Source of the DNA: Tissierellia bacterium
GTDB taxonomy: Bacteria > Bacillota > Clostridia > Tissierellales > Sedimentibacteraceae
Length of the DNA stretch: 46,362 bases
Assembly: GCA_012843025.1 (NCBI GenBank)
Contig: DURT01000065.1
Coordinates: 1-46,362, forward strand
Reading direction: 5' to 3'
The notes under the pieces are model-generated. The model was not told where the DNA came from. It saw only the letters and a list, made by a program, of their open reading frames with translations, and made no database searches. The position numbers were made by a program, and so were the translations under genes. Below, piece after piece: positions 8,698-16,764 of the stretch (position 1 is its first letter; each line of letters starts with the position of its first letter).

Positions 8698-9924
8698 ATG
8701 AAAAAGTTTATTACAGGTAAAAGAATAATTATTTTTATTGTAATAATTGCTTTAGTTGCAATTGTATTATCATTTATTAATAAAGGAATGGACGGAGCTG
8801 TAGCTACAGTAAATGTTGCAAAATTGGAAACAAAGACATTGGAGCAGGTTATTTCTATAAAAGCACCCTTAGAAGGAATTGAAAAAGCAGAGGTTGTATC
8901 CCCTTTAAACTATGAAATAATTGACATCAGAGTTAAAGAAGGGGATAAGGTTGTTAAGGATCAGGTTTTGGCAGTTCTTGACAAGGAAGAACTGGAAAAG
9001 CAAATCGAATATGAAGAAAATCAAATAGAATTAATTAAACTTGAGACAGAAGAAAAAATAAAGAACCTTCAGCTTGAATACGACAAGGCTGTAACCAACC
9101 TTAAGGAACTGGAAGAAGAATATGCCCAAAACAAGGAATTATATATGAATGGTGCAATAACAGAAGAAGCTTTCAAAAAGATTGAAAAATCCCTTTCTGA
9201 TGCTAAGATGAGCCTGGAAAACTATAATGCTGTCAATGGCAGGATAGTGATGTCAGAAGCAGATAAAAAGCGAATTGAAATACAGGAACAGCAGTTAAAT
9301 CTTAAGAAAGAAGATTTAGAAAAGGTATATATTAAGAGTCCCATTGATGGTACCGTAACCAGGGTGAACATAAATATTGGAAGATATGCCAAGGACACTG
9401 AAAACGGAGCCCCAATGTTTGTAGTGGAAAATTTGGAAAAGCTCCAAATGAAGGTATTTATAAGCGAATTTGACATTGGGAAAATTCACCTTGGCCAAGA
9501 AGCAGAAATATATTCGGATATAATGGGTGATGAATCTGCAAAGGGGATTGTTGCAAGGATATCTCCAACTGCGGAGCAGAAAGACAATAACAATATGGAA
9601 AGAGTGATTCCAGTAGTAATAGATATCACAGAAAAACCAGATAATCTAATTGCTGGTGTAATTGCCACTGCTAAAATTAAAGCAAGCAGGGCTGAAAATG
9701 TATTTGCTGTACCTTCAGGTGCAATTCTTCAGGATGGAGAAGAATATAAAATATACATACTAAATGAAGATAACACATTAAGTTCAATATCTGTTGAAAT
9801 AGGACTTGAAACGGACCTGGAATCTGAAATAAAAGGGGATTTAAAAGAAGGAATGAAGTTTGTGATAAATCCTGATGTAACTCTTGAAGAAGGTATGAAT
9901 GTTATTCCTAATGAAAATGAGTAG
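8698..9924 (+). CDS. Efflux periplasmic-adaptor-like subunit (MacA/HlyD family)
   Basis: A 408-residue membrane-fusion (HlyD/MacA) family protein. An N-terminal membrane helix (about 7-26) is followed by a split biotinyl-lipoyl-like half motif (VVSPLNYEIIDIRVKEGDKV), a long alpha-hairpin coiled coil of about 100 residues, the second lipoyl half (IKSPIDGTVTRVNINIG), and beta-barrel and membrane-proximal domains. In Gram-positive bacteria such proteins work with MacB-type ABC transporters at the membrane and have no outer-membrane partner. GGAGG at 8689-8693 supports the ATG. The ATPase gene follows after 5 bases. Confidence 0.92.
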   Translation: MKKFITGKRIIIFIVIIALVAIVLSFINKGMDGAVATVNVAKLETKTLEQVISIKAPLEGIEKAEVVSPLNYEIIDIRVKEGDKVVKDQVLAVLDKEELEKQIEYEENQIELIKLETEEKIKNLQLEYDKAVTNLKELEEEYAQNKELYMNGAITEEAFKKIEKSLSDAKMSLENYNAVNGRIVMSEADKKRIEIQEQQLNLKKEDLEKVYIKSPIDGTVTRVNINIGRYAKDTENGAPMFVVENLEKLQMKVFISEFDIGKIHLGQEAEIYSDIMGDESAKGIVARISPTAEQKDNNNMERVIPVVIDITEKPDNLIAGVIATAKIKASRAENVFAVPSGAILQDGEEYKIYILNEDNTLSSISVEIGLETDLESEIKGDLKEGMKFVINPDVTLEEGMNVIPNENE

Positions 9925-9929
9925 GTACT

Positions 9930-10637
9930 ATGGAAAAGATGATTAGTATTAAAAACTTAAGTAAAGTATATAAAACAGGTTCCGTTGAAGTCCATGCATT
10001 GAAAGATGTCAGTATTGAAATAGATTATGGAGAATTTGTTGCAATAATGGGGCACTCCGGTTCAGGGAAGTCCACCCTTATGAATATAATAGGCTGTTTA
10101 GACAGACCCACATCGGGGAAGTATTTCCTTGAAGGTATTGAGATTGACAAACAAAGTGCCGATGAACTTTCATTGATTAGAAATAAAAAGATAGGTTTTG
10201 TATTCCAGGCTTTCAACTTAATACCCCGTACCAATGTGTTAAAAAATGTTGAACTGCCCATGATATATGCCAAAGTAAAGTCCAAGGAAAGAAGAGAACG
10301 GGCAATGGAACTCTTGGAGAAGGTTGGCCTTATAGACAGGATAAATCATTTGCCAAATGAATTATCTGGAGGACAAAAACAAAGGGTTGCTATTGCCAGA
10401 GCTTTGGCAAACAATCCCCCCATCATACTTGCAGATGAGCCTACAGGGAATTTAGATACCAAGTCTGCTGAAGAAATAATGAATATTTTTCGGGAGCTTA
10501 ACAGGGAAGGAAGCAGTATAATTTTAGTGACCCACGAGCCGGAAATTGCTAAGTATGCAGACAGAATTATCATGTTTAAGGATGGGTGCATAATCGAAGA
10601 CAGAAGGAAAGAGGGTGTTGAAAATAATTTGGCTTGA
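9930..10637 (+). CDS. ABC transporter ATP-binding protein (MacB/LolD class)
   Basis: A 235-residue ATPase of the MacB/LolD/FtsE class. Walker A GHSGSGKST, Q loop VFQAFNLIPRTNVLKNVELP (typical of this class), signature LSGGQKQR, Walker B IILADEPTGNLD and H loop LVTHEP are intact. It powers the mechanotransmission-type permease encoded downstream, whose start lies inside its 3' end (23-base overlap). The likely job is moving a peptide, lipid-linked or surface substrate, not import. Confidence 0.95.
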   Translation: MEKMISIKNLSKVYKTGSVEVHALKDVSIEIDYGEFVAIMGHSGSGKSTLMNIIGCLDRPTSGKYFLEGIEIDKQSADELSLIRNKKIGFVFQAFNLIPRTNVLKNVELPMIYAKVKSKERRERAMELLEKVGLIDRINHLPNELSGGQKQRVAIARALANNPPIILADEPTGNLDTKSAEEIMNIFRELNREGSSIILVTHEPEIAKYADRIIMFKDGCIIEDRRKEGVENNLA

Positions 10638-11832
10638 AAATATAAAAATAGCTTTTCAATCAATTTTAGCAAATAAAATGCGCTCTCTTCTTACTATGTT
10701 GGGGGTTATTATAGGTATTAGTTCCGTTATTTCCATAGTTTCCATAGGAGACAGTATGAAGGGAGTAATGGACGATATATACAAAGATTTTGGCGAAAAC
10801 AGAGCTGTTTTGTATGTGGGAAATATAGAAGACTTCAGGTCAACTGATTTTTTCTACCATGAAGATATAGATCTTCTAAAAGAAAGATTCAAGGAAAAAT
10901 TATTGTATATTTGCCCTTCGGAATCCATCAGAAGTGATGTAGTTCAAAGCAGAAGCAATGTAAAATTACGTATGGAACTAATTGATGGAGGCTATGATAA
11001 AGTTCAGAAGGTAAAAATGCTTTACGGAAGAATGATAAATAGCAGTGATATAGATAGAAAAAGTAAGGTTATTGTGTTAGAGCAAAATGCAGCTTTAAAA
11101 TTATTTGGAAAGGATAATGTGGTAGGCCAAACCATTAGGGTTAAAATAGACAATAACATGGAAGACCTGCTTATAGTCGGTGTCTACAAAAAAGAACAAT
11201 CACCAGTTTTAACATTGCTTCAGGGACAGAATATGTATGAAGACAGCTACATACCTTATTCAATGCCTTATTCAAATAATTATGGATTTTATGCATTAGA
11301 TATATTTGTAGCCGGCAAGTATTCCATGGGCTTGGTGGGGGATGAAATTAAAAATTACATTGCCAAAATGAAAAACAGAACTCCCGAAAACTATACCTAT
11401 TATACTGTGGAAGAGGAGCAAACCCAGGTTAACAGTATAGTTACCGGTATGTCTGTTGCAGTTGCTGCTATTGCTGCCATATCCCTATTGGTGGGAGGAA
11501 TAGGCATAATGAATATTATGTTGGTTTCCGTTACGGAAAGAACCAGGGAAATTGGTATAAAAAAAGCCCTTGGGGCAAGGACCAGAGATGTTTTGTTTCA
11601 GTTTCTAATCGAATCAGCTACACTTTCGGCATTAGGGGGAATAGTTGGAACTGTAACGGGCATAGGCTTAGTAATGTTAGGAGGGTACTTCATTTCAATT
11701 CCCATAGTGGTTAACCCGGCATCCATTATATTAGCTGTTGCTTTTGCAATGATTATCGGGATATTTTTCGGATATTACCCTGCTAAAAAAGCTGCAAATT
11801 CAGATCCAATAGATGCACTTAGATATGAATAA
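10615..11832 (+). CDS. MacB/FtsX-family ABC permease
   Basis: A 405-residue permease with the MacB layout: one N-terminal membrane helix (about 19-42), a MacB_PCD extracytoplasmic domain (about 45-260), and an FtsX domain with three C-terminal helices (about 277-300, 330-360, 368-390) ending in PAKKAANSDPIDALRYE, the usual family tail. The start is GTG at 10615 or TTG at 10618, both served by AAGGAAAGAGG upstream. It completes the adaptor-ATPase-permease exporter. A perfect terminator follows 7 bases after the stop. Confidence 0.93.
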   Translation: MLKIIWLENIKIAFQSILANKMRSLLTMLGVIIGISSVISIVSIGDSMKGVMDDIYKDFGENRAVLYVGNIEDFRSTDFFYHEDIDLLKERFKEKLLYICPSESIRSDVVQSRSNVKLRMELIDGGYDKVQKVKMLYGRMINSSDIDRKSKVIVLEQNAALKLFGKDNVVGQTIRVKIDNNMEDLLIVGVYKKEQSPVLTLLQGQNMYEDSYIPYSMPYSNNYGFYALDIFVAGKYSMGLVGDEIKNYIAKMKNRTPENYTYYTVEEEQTQVNSIVTGMSVAVAAIAAISLLVGGIGIMNIMLVSVTERTREIGIKKALGARTRDVLFQFLIESATLSALGGIVGTVTGIGLVMLGGYFISIPIVVNPASIILAVAFAMIIGIFFGYYPAKKAANSDPIDALRYE

Positions 11833-11839
11833 TTCTATA

Positions 11840-11869
11840 AACAATCCCGCAAATGCGGGATTGTTTAAT
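11840..11869 (+). terminator. Intrinsic terminator of the DUF3160-MacAB operon
   Basis: A perfect 11-bp stem (AACAATCCCGC at 11840-11850 with GCGGGATTGTT at 11855-11865), AAAT loop, then TTAATTT. It lies between convergent genes; the reverse-strand gene ends at 11887. Confidence 0.88.
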
Positions 11870-11886
11870 TTGAGCAAGCCAAGGGT

Positions 11887-12519
11887 TTACCTGATGAAGT
11901 GCATATATGTTTTTCTTTCTACTTGGGGTTTTTCTATTTTTCCTTCACCATACTGGATTAGTTTCAACAGCCATGCCATGTTTTTACCCAACACACGCAT
12001 TATCTGAACTCCTTCATCGTCCTTTAAGGCTTCACCTGGAGCTCTTCCATATATAACATTCCAGTAGTTAGATGTTGGCATAACCATTTCTGAATAGGCA
12101 ATATAATTATTAAGCTGATTATATGCAGGCAAGCCTCCAGAACGTCTTACAGCCGTAATTCCAACTCCTACCTTGTGTCTGAACAAGGAATTATTTGCAC
12201 TTCCCACATATATAGCCCTGTCTAAAAATGATTTCATAGTAGCAGAAATATCAGAAAAATGAACAGGTGATGCGAATATAATACCATCAGCTTCCTTCAT
12301 TTTTTGAATCCATCCGTTTACTTCATCATCGATAATACATCTTTCATCCCGTGTTTTAAAACATGAATTACATGCAGTACATCCCTGTATTTTTTTGTTG
12401 CCTACATGAATTATTTCTACTTCAATGTTTTCTTTTTCCAATTGTTCAGCCACAATTTTTATTGCTTCATATGTATTCCCTTCTTTTCGTGGACTTCCGT
12501 TAAATGCTACAACTTTCAT
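11887..12519 (-). CDS. Flavodoxin-fold NAD(P)H-dependent FMN reductase / iron-sulfur flavoprotein-like
   Basis: A 210-residue flavoprotein. The N terminus FNGSPRKEGNT is the phosphate-binding loop for FMN and ASPVHFSDISATMKSFLDR is the second flavin-contact segment. A compact cysteine set, C47-x2-C50-x2-C53-x7-C61, resembles the 4Fe-4S motif of archaeal/clostridial iron-sulfur flavoproteins, although many relatives keep part of the motif without a cluster. Probably a cytosolic electron carrier or reductase in an anaerobe. GGGAGG lies 6 bases before the ATG, and a consensus promoter lies 26 bases upstream of it. Confidence 0.9.
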   Translation of the reverse strand: MKVVAFNGSPRKEGNTYEAIKIVAEQLEKENIEVEIIHVGNKKIQGCTACNSCFKTRDERCIIDDEVNGWIQKMKEADGIIFASPVHFSDISATMKSFLDRAIYVGSANNSLFRHKVGVGITAVRRSGGLPAYNQLNNYIAYSEMVMPTSNYWNVIYGRAPGEALKDDEGVQIMRVLGKNMAWLLKLIQYGEGKIEKPQVERKTYMHFIR

Positions 12520-12545
12520 GTCTACCTCCCAACTATAATAGAGGC

Positions 12546-12574
12546 ATTATACTAAAAATTTCAAAAAATTTCAA
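12546..12574 (-). promoter_or_regulatory. Sigma-A promoter of the flavoprotein gene
   Basis: On the minus strand TTGAAA (12574-12569), a 17-bp spacer and TATAAT (12551-12546) match the sigma-A consensus closely. Confidence 0.8.
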
Positions 12575-12675
12575 GAAAATATATTGTTGTCTTTCTGTTC
12601 TTGTATCAAATTTTAATTTTAATGATTGAAAATTTTTTGGTTATACTATTAAAAATAATATCATAGGAGGTCAAC

Positions 12676-13122
12676 ATGAAAAAACTGGCATTAATAGTTT
12701 GTATAATGATGCTTATTAGTATGGTTGCTTGTACAACTGATGATGGAAATTTAGATAACAATAATAATGGTTCAAATATTGGCAATGACATTGAAGATGA
12801 TATGGACGATGTGGTTGACGATATACAGGATGGTGCGAATGCTGATAACAATGACAATGCAGATGAAAAAACCTTGACAGGAACAGCTCAAGGCTATGGA
12901 GGAGAAGTAAGAGTAACTGTAAAGGTCAGTGGAGATAGAATAGTTTCCGTTGAAGCTGTAGGAGAAAATGAAACTGAAGGTGTAGGCACAAGAGCTTTAG
13001 AAGAATTACCTGATAAAATAGTTGAAGCAAATTCTACTGATGTGGATAGTGTATCAGGGGCAACTATGACCAGTGAAGCAATAAAACAGGCAGTAGATGA
13101 AGCTTTGGAAGGAAATAAATAA
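12676..13122 (+). CDS. FMN-binding-domain lipoprotein
   Basis: A 148-residue lipoprotein: signal peptide with lipobox MVAC (C19), an Asp/Asn-rich low-complexity linker (about 20-65), then a single FMN-binding domain (about 66-145) as in NqrC/RnfG. The motif SGATMT (127-132) is the site where FMN is joined to a threonine (expected T132) by the flavin transferase ApbE; no apbE is in this window. It probably serves extracytoplasmic electron transfer at the membrane surface, as in Rnf-linked or extracellular electron transfer flavoproteins. AGGAGG precedes the ATG. A perfect terminator follows directly. Confidence 0.92.
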   Translation: MKKLALIVCIMMLISMVACTTDDGNLDNNNNGSNIGNDIEDDMDDVVDDIQDGANADNNDNADEKTLTGTAQGYGGEVRVTVKVSGDRIVSVEAVGENETEGVGTRALEELPDKIVEANSTDVDSVSGATMTSEAIKQAVDEALEGNK

Positions 13123-13150
13123 TTAAAACCAGCCAGTGGCTGGTTTTAAT
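13122..13150. terminator. Bidirectional terminator
   Basis: A perfect 13-bp stem (13122-13134 with 13138-13150) and AGT loop. T-rich and A-rich flanks let it serve the FMN-binding lipoprotein and the convergent Lrp gene. Confidence 0.88.
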
Positions 13151-13580
13151 CATATAAAGAAGACAAAATTAAAGATGTGGATGATTCTTTAATACATTCA
13201 ATTTTATGTAGTTCATCTTGTATAGCTTTTAAACCCAAAGGTGTTTCGCATCTTACCTTCATCACTATACACCAGGTTCCTGTAACTATGTGACATTCTT
13301 CAATGACTAAATTAGGTATTACTAAACTTTTTAATTCATGCAAAAGTTTGTCGTAATCAGTGGTTCTAACCCTTAGAGAAATCAGGGCATATGTAGTAAA
13401 GCCAAGTTTAGACCAGTCTATAGTTGCCCTATAGCCAGTAATAACACCTTGTTCTTCCAACTTGGTAACCCTGTTATGGATTGCCGGTCTTGATAAATTT
13501 AACCTTTTAGATAGTTCCTCGTGAGAAATTCTTCCTTCCTTCTCTATATTTTCAATGATTTGCATATCTATGGAATCCAT
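13146..13580 (-). CDS. Lrp/AsnC-family transcriptional regulator
   Basis: A 144-residue regulator. Residues 1-60 form the AsnC-type winged helix (DMQIIENIEKEGRISHEELS, then SRPAIHNRVTKLEEQGVI) and residues 65-140 the RAM ligand-binding and oligomerisation domain. It has the normal length for the family and probably senses an amino acid. Its targets are not evident. It diverges from the ECF sigma gene 239 bases away. AGAGG precedes the ATG at 13580. Confidence 0.92.
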   Translation of the reverse strand: MDSIDMQIIENIEKEGRISHEELSKRLNLSRPAIHNRVTKLEEQGVITGYRATIDWSKLGFTTYALISLRVRTTDYDKLLHELKSLVIPNLVIEECHIVTGTWCIVMKVRCETPLGLKAIQDELHKIECIKESSTSLILSSLYD

Positions 13581-13706
13581 ACATACCTCTTATCGTTAGT
13601 AATTATAGTAGTTATATAGTTAAAATATACCATAAAAATATAGGTATTGCAAAACCTTTTTATATGCAGATCCTATGTATTACTTATTTTAATCAGAAGC
13701 AATATG

Positions 13707-13715
13707 TGTTATAAT
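13707..13715 (+). promoter_or_regulatory. Extended -10 promoter upstream of the ECF sigma gene
   Basis: TGTTATAAT about 105 bases before the sigma gene could give basal sigma-A transcription in addition to the ECF-type promoter nearer the gene. Confidence 0.5.
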
Positions 13716-13769
13716 TTTCATGACAAAAGTTCAGATCAATTTGGAATATTTTTGATTCAATATATTTCA

Positions 13770-13794
13770 GGAACAAAAAATAAAACTAAACGTC
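13770..13794 (+). promoter_or_regulatory. ECF-type autoregulatory promoter
   Basis: GGAAC (13770-13774), a 16-base A-rich spacer and CGTC (13791-13794) match the GAAC...CGTC architecture of ECF sigma promoters such as those of the SigM/SigX/SigW group. It ends 25 bases before the ATG of the ECF sigma gene, as expected for self-activation. Confidence 0.7.
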
Positions 13795-13819
13795 TAATAT
13801 ATAACCGAGGGGTGAAATA

Positions 13820-14395
13820 ATGGATAATAATGAAAGGTGGCTAATAGAGGAAAGCAAAAAAGGAAATATTGATGCTTTTGAAGAGTTGATTAAAGATTAT
13901 AAGAAAAGTGCCTACAACATTGCCCTTCGCATGCTGAGAAATGTTGAAGATGCCGAAGATGTTTCCCAGGAAGCATGGATTAAAATATTTAAGAGCATAA
14001 GAAATTTCAATATGGAATCCTCATTTAAAGTATGGATGTACAGAATCGTCGTTAATACCTGTATAGATTTTAAACGAAAGAAAAATATTAATGCAGTTTC
14101 AATAGATGAAACATTGGATTTAGGCTCAGGAAGTGAAATTCAAAGAGAAATTGCGGATGATTCCAATAATCCGGATATATTAATAGATAGAAATTACGAT
14201 ACTCAGATGGTTAATGATGCAATTAATAAGTTAGAAGATAGCTTTAAAACCATTATAATATTAAGGGATATTCAGGGATTTACTTATAAGGAAATATCAG
14301 AAATACTGTCCTGTAATTTAGGAACAGTGAAATCGAGACTTTCCAGGGCCAGGAAGAATTTAAAAGAAGTATTGGAAAATGAAATGAGAAGCTAA
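13820..14395 (+). CDS. ECF RNA polymerase sigma factor
   Basis: A 191-residue group 4 sigma factor (SigW/RpoE-like). Region 2 is intact (FEELIKDYKKSAYNIALRML, DAEDVSQEAWIKIF, then FKVWMYRIVVNTCID) and region 4 is a canonical helix-turn-helix (FTYKEISEILSCNLGTVKSR followed by LSRARKNL). GAGGGGTG precedes the ATG. The membrane anti-sigma gene starts 12 bases downstream, and a GAAC-N16-CGTC promoter lies just upstream, so an autoregulated envelope-stress circuit is likely. The direct signal is unknown. Confidence 0.95.
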   Translation: MDNNERWLIEESKKGNIDAFEELIKDYKKSAYNIALRMLRNVEDAEDVSQEAWIKIFKSIRNFNMESSFKVWMYRIVVNTCIDFKRKKNINAVSIDETLDLGSGSEIQREIADDSNNPDILIDRNYDTQMVNDAINKLEDSFKTIIILRDIQGFTYKEISEILSCNLGTVKSRLSRARKNLKEVLENEMRS

Positions 14396-14407
14396 GGTGG
14401 TGAAAAA

Positions 14408-15604
14408 ATGAATTGTAATGAAGTAATGGATAAATTATCATTGTATATAGACAGGGAGCTAAGTGATGATGAAATCCATCTTATGGAAGAACATATAAAA
14501 GATTGCGAAAATTGTCAAAAAGAATTAGAGGAATACAATAACTTAATATCAATATTACAGAATTTGCCGGAAGAAGAGCCACCTGAAGGTTACTGTCAAA
14601 GGCTTCATAATAAACTGAAGGAAGCTAATGCTAGTCAATCTAAAAACTTGAAGATCAATAAATTCAATAGATTTAAATGGATGAAGTACGGCAGTATTGC
14701 TGCGGCCTTAGTACTAGTATTTTTAGTCTACGGTTTAAACAACTTGGGACTAAGAACAAAAAATGAAGCTTATGATATGGCACAGCCATCGGAAAGTATG
14801 ATTTTTCCAGAGGTAGCACCGGAGGTTATGGAGTCTTATGATGATGTTATGTCAGGTGAAGGTGGTCAGTCCTTCGCAGCTAGCGATGCAAGGGCTAAGA
14901 TTTCATTAGACCAAAGAGAAATGAAAATAATAAAGTCTGGCTCAATATATGCACAAACTGAAGACTACCATAAGTTTTTTGATGACTTATCTTTAAAAAT
15001 TACTTCCTTAGGGGGACTTTTGGAAAGTAACAATACGGAAGTATATCAAAGATATAATGACAAAAAACTTATGTATGGAAATTTAAAAATCAGGGTTCCC
15101 CAGGAAAATTTCTATGAAATGATTGGTTTTATTGAAAGTAGTGCTGAGGTAAGAAGAAAAAATATCAATGAAATTGATATGACCAAGGAGTATTACGAAA
15201 AAGACAACAAGGTAAAAAACTTAGAAATTCAGGAACAGCATTTAAGAGAGTTATTTGAAAAAGCTACCACTGTTGAAGAAATGCTTCTTATAGAAAATGA
15301 GCTAAGAAGAATAAGGACAGAAATAGATGGACTAAATATGAGTTTAAAAGATATAGATGACAGAGCTTCCATGTCTACAATCAACTTAGAAATTGAAGAA
15401 GTAATGCCTGTCAGTTTAACATTAAAGTCCCAACGCAGTGTATTGGAAAGGTCAAAGGAAGGTTTCATAAACACGATTAACAGTATAGTAAGAACTTCTG
15501 AAGATTTGCTTGTTAAAATTGTTTCCAGCTCCCCCATACTAGTTCCTGTAATAATTATCGCAGTAGTAGTTTTTCTTAAAATAAAAAAATACATTAATAG
15601 ATAG
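14408..15604 (+). CDS. Membrane anti-sigma factor with DUF4349 sensor domain
   Basis: A 398-residue protein. Residues 1-40 are a zinc anti-sigma (zf-HC2) domain with C3 and H29-x3-C33-x2-C36. A membrane helix lies at about 95-115, followed by an acidic Met/Ser-rich linker and an extracytoplasmic DUF4349 domain (about 175-340) with a coiled-coil stretch at about 255-310, then a second membrane helix near 375-392 and a basic tail. The protein should hold the upstream sigma factor at the membrane and release it when the DUF4349 part senses an envelope change; this model is inference from domain order and gene pairing. A terminator follows immediately. Confidence 0.9.
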   Translation: MNCNEVMDKLSLYIDRELSDDEIHLMEEHIKDCENCQKELEEYNNLISILQNLPEEEPPEGYCQRLHNKLKEANASQSKNLKINKFNRFKWMKYGSIAAALVLVFLVYGLNNLGLRTKNEAYDMAQPSESMIFPEVAPEVMESYDDVMSGEGGQSFAASDARAKISLDQREMKIIKSGSIYAQTEDYHKFFDDLSLKITSLGGLLESNNTEVYQRYNDKKLMYGNLKIRVPQENFYEMIGFIESSAEVRRKNINEIDMTKEYYEKDNKVKNLEIQEQHLRELFEKATTVEEMLLIENELRRIRTEIDGLNMSLKDIDDRASMSTINLEIEEVMPVSLTLKSQRSVLERSKEGFINTINSIVRTSEDLLVKIVSSSPILVPVIIIAVVVFLKIKKYINR

Positions 15605-15610
15605 CCTTAT

Positions 15611-15636
15611 AGATCGCCAATGGCGGTCTTTTTCTT
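15611..15636 (+). terminator. Intrinsic terminator of the ECF operon
   Basis: AGATCGCC (15611-15618) pairs with GGCGGTCT (15622-15629, one G-U), AAT loop, followed by a T-rich run at 15629-15636. Confidence 0.87.
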
Positions 15637-15670
15637 TATACAGAATTCTGTTTAATGATTTGACTATATA

Positions 15671-15679
15671 TGTTATAAT
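15671..15679 (+). promoter_or_regulatory. Extended -10 promoter of yhaM
   Basis: TGTTATAAT lies 30 bases before the chosen ATG of the exoribonuclease gene; the -35 region is weak. Confidence 0.6.
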
Positions 15680-15709
15680 GGATTATAAAATTAAGAAATG
15701 AGGAATTTT

Positions 15710-16720
15710 ATGGGTCAAAGTATTGCTGATATGTTAAATGATAAGTCAAGAGAGCAGATGAAAAGTATGATTAGGACAACTAAAACTATTTCAGAACTTA
15801 AGCCTGGTGAAAAGGCAGATGGATTCTTTCTAATAAAGAGCTTTGAAGTAAAGAAAACTACCAACGGAAAGCAATATATAGATATGGATTTGGTGGACAA
15901 AACTGGTGAAATTAACGGAAAAATTTGGGACTATACAAAGGATGCTGAAAAATTAGTATCAGAAAACCCTGTGGTTAAAGTAAGGGGAGAGGTTTTGGAA
16001 TGGAACGGTACAAAGCAGCTTAAAATCCATAAAATAAGAGAAAAAACTCCCCAGGACAACGTGAAAATTTCAGAATTAATACCTTCTGCCCCCATTGAGT
16101 CTGGGGAAATGCTTAATTCAGTTAAGTCCTATATAAAGAAGATAAAAGATGCTGAAATAAGAATGTTAGTTGAAAATATTCTTAAAAAGTATGAAAACAA
16201 ATTGTATTACTATCCCGCTGCAAAGAAAAATCACCACTCTTACAGGGGAGGACTCTTATATCATAATTTGCGTATGCTACAGGCTGGAGAAAAGCTATGT
16301 GAAGTATATGACTTCTTAAATTCTGATTATGTATATGCAGGTGTTATCCTTCACGACATATGTAAAATACTAGAAATGGATGCCGATGAACACGGTGTTG
16401 TTTCCGATTATACTATGGAAGGAAAGTTGCTGGGACATATTATTCAGGGAATAAAAGAAATTGAATCAGAAGGGTTGAAAATTGGTATGGACAGAGAGAA
16501 AAGCGTGATATTACAGCATATGGTTTTATCTCACCACTACGAGCCTGAATTTGGAAGTCCCAAAAAACCTATGACACCAGAAGGAGAACTTTTGCACTTC
16601 TTAGATATAATAGATGCAAGAATGTTCGATTTTCAACATGCTCTGCAAGGGTTGGAGCCGGGACAATTTACCGATAAAATATGGATTTTGGACAACAGAA
16701 CCCTTTACAAAGCAAAGTAA
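15710..16720 (+). CDS. yhaM: 3'-5' exoribonuclease YhaM family
   Basis: A 336-residue protein with the YhaM/Cbf1 layout: an N-terminal OB-fold (about 35-112; GKQYIDMDLVDKTGEINGKI) and an HD-type phosphohydrolase domain (about 155-310) with H185 and the H215-D216 pair. YhaM trims RNA 3' ends and is important for short RNA turnover. GAGG at 15700-15703 points to the ATG at 15710; the in-frame ATG at 15698 overlaps the ribosome site. It is a single-gene unit ending in a strong bidirectional terminator. Confidence 0.92.
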   Translation: MGQSIADMLNDKSREQMKSMIRTTKTISELKPGEKADGFFLIKSFEVKKTTNGKQYIDMDLVDKTGEINGKIWDYTKDAEKLVSENPVVKVRGEVLEWNGTKQLKIHKIREKTPQDNVKISELIPSAPIESGEMLNSVKSYIKKIKDAEIRMLVENILKKYENKLYYYPAAKKNHHSYRGGLLYHNLRMLQAGEKLCEVYDFLNSDYVYAGVILHDICKILEMDADEHGVVSDYTMEGKLLGHIIQGIKEIESEGLKIGMDREKSVILQHMVLSHHYEPEFGSPKKPMTPEGELLHFLDIIDARMFDFQHALQGLEPGQFTDKIWILDNRTLYKAK

Positions 16721-16721
16721 T

Positions 16722-16764
16722 AAAAAAAGATTCTTCCCCTAAATAGGATGAAGAATCTTTTTTT
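16722..16764. terminator. Bidirectional terminator
   Basis: A 15-bp perfect stem (16722-16736 with 16750-16764) whose arms begin and end in seven A/T bases. It serves yhaM and the convergent unknown gene. Confidence 0.9.

Noticed and set aside
11813..12007. Plus-strand ORF over the operon terminator
   Set aside because: It is the antisense of the flavoprotein gene and reads through a perfect terminator.
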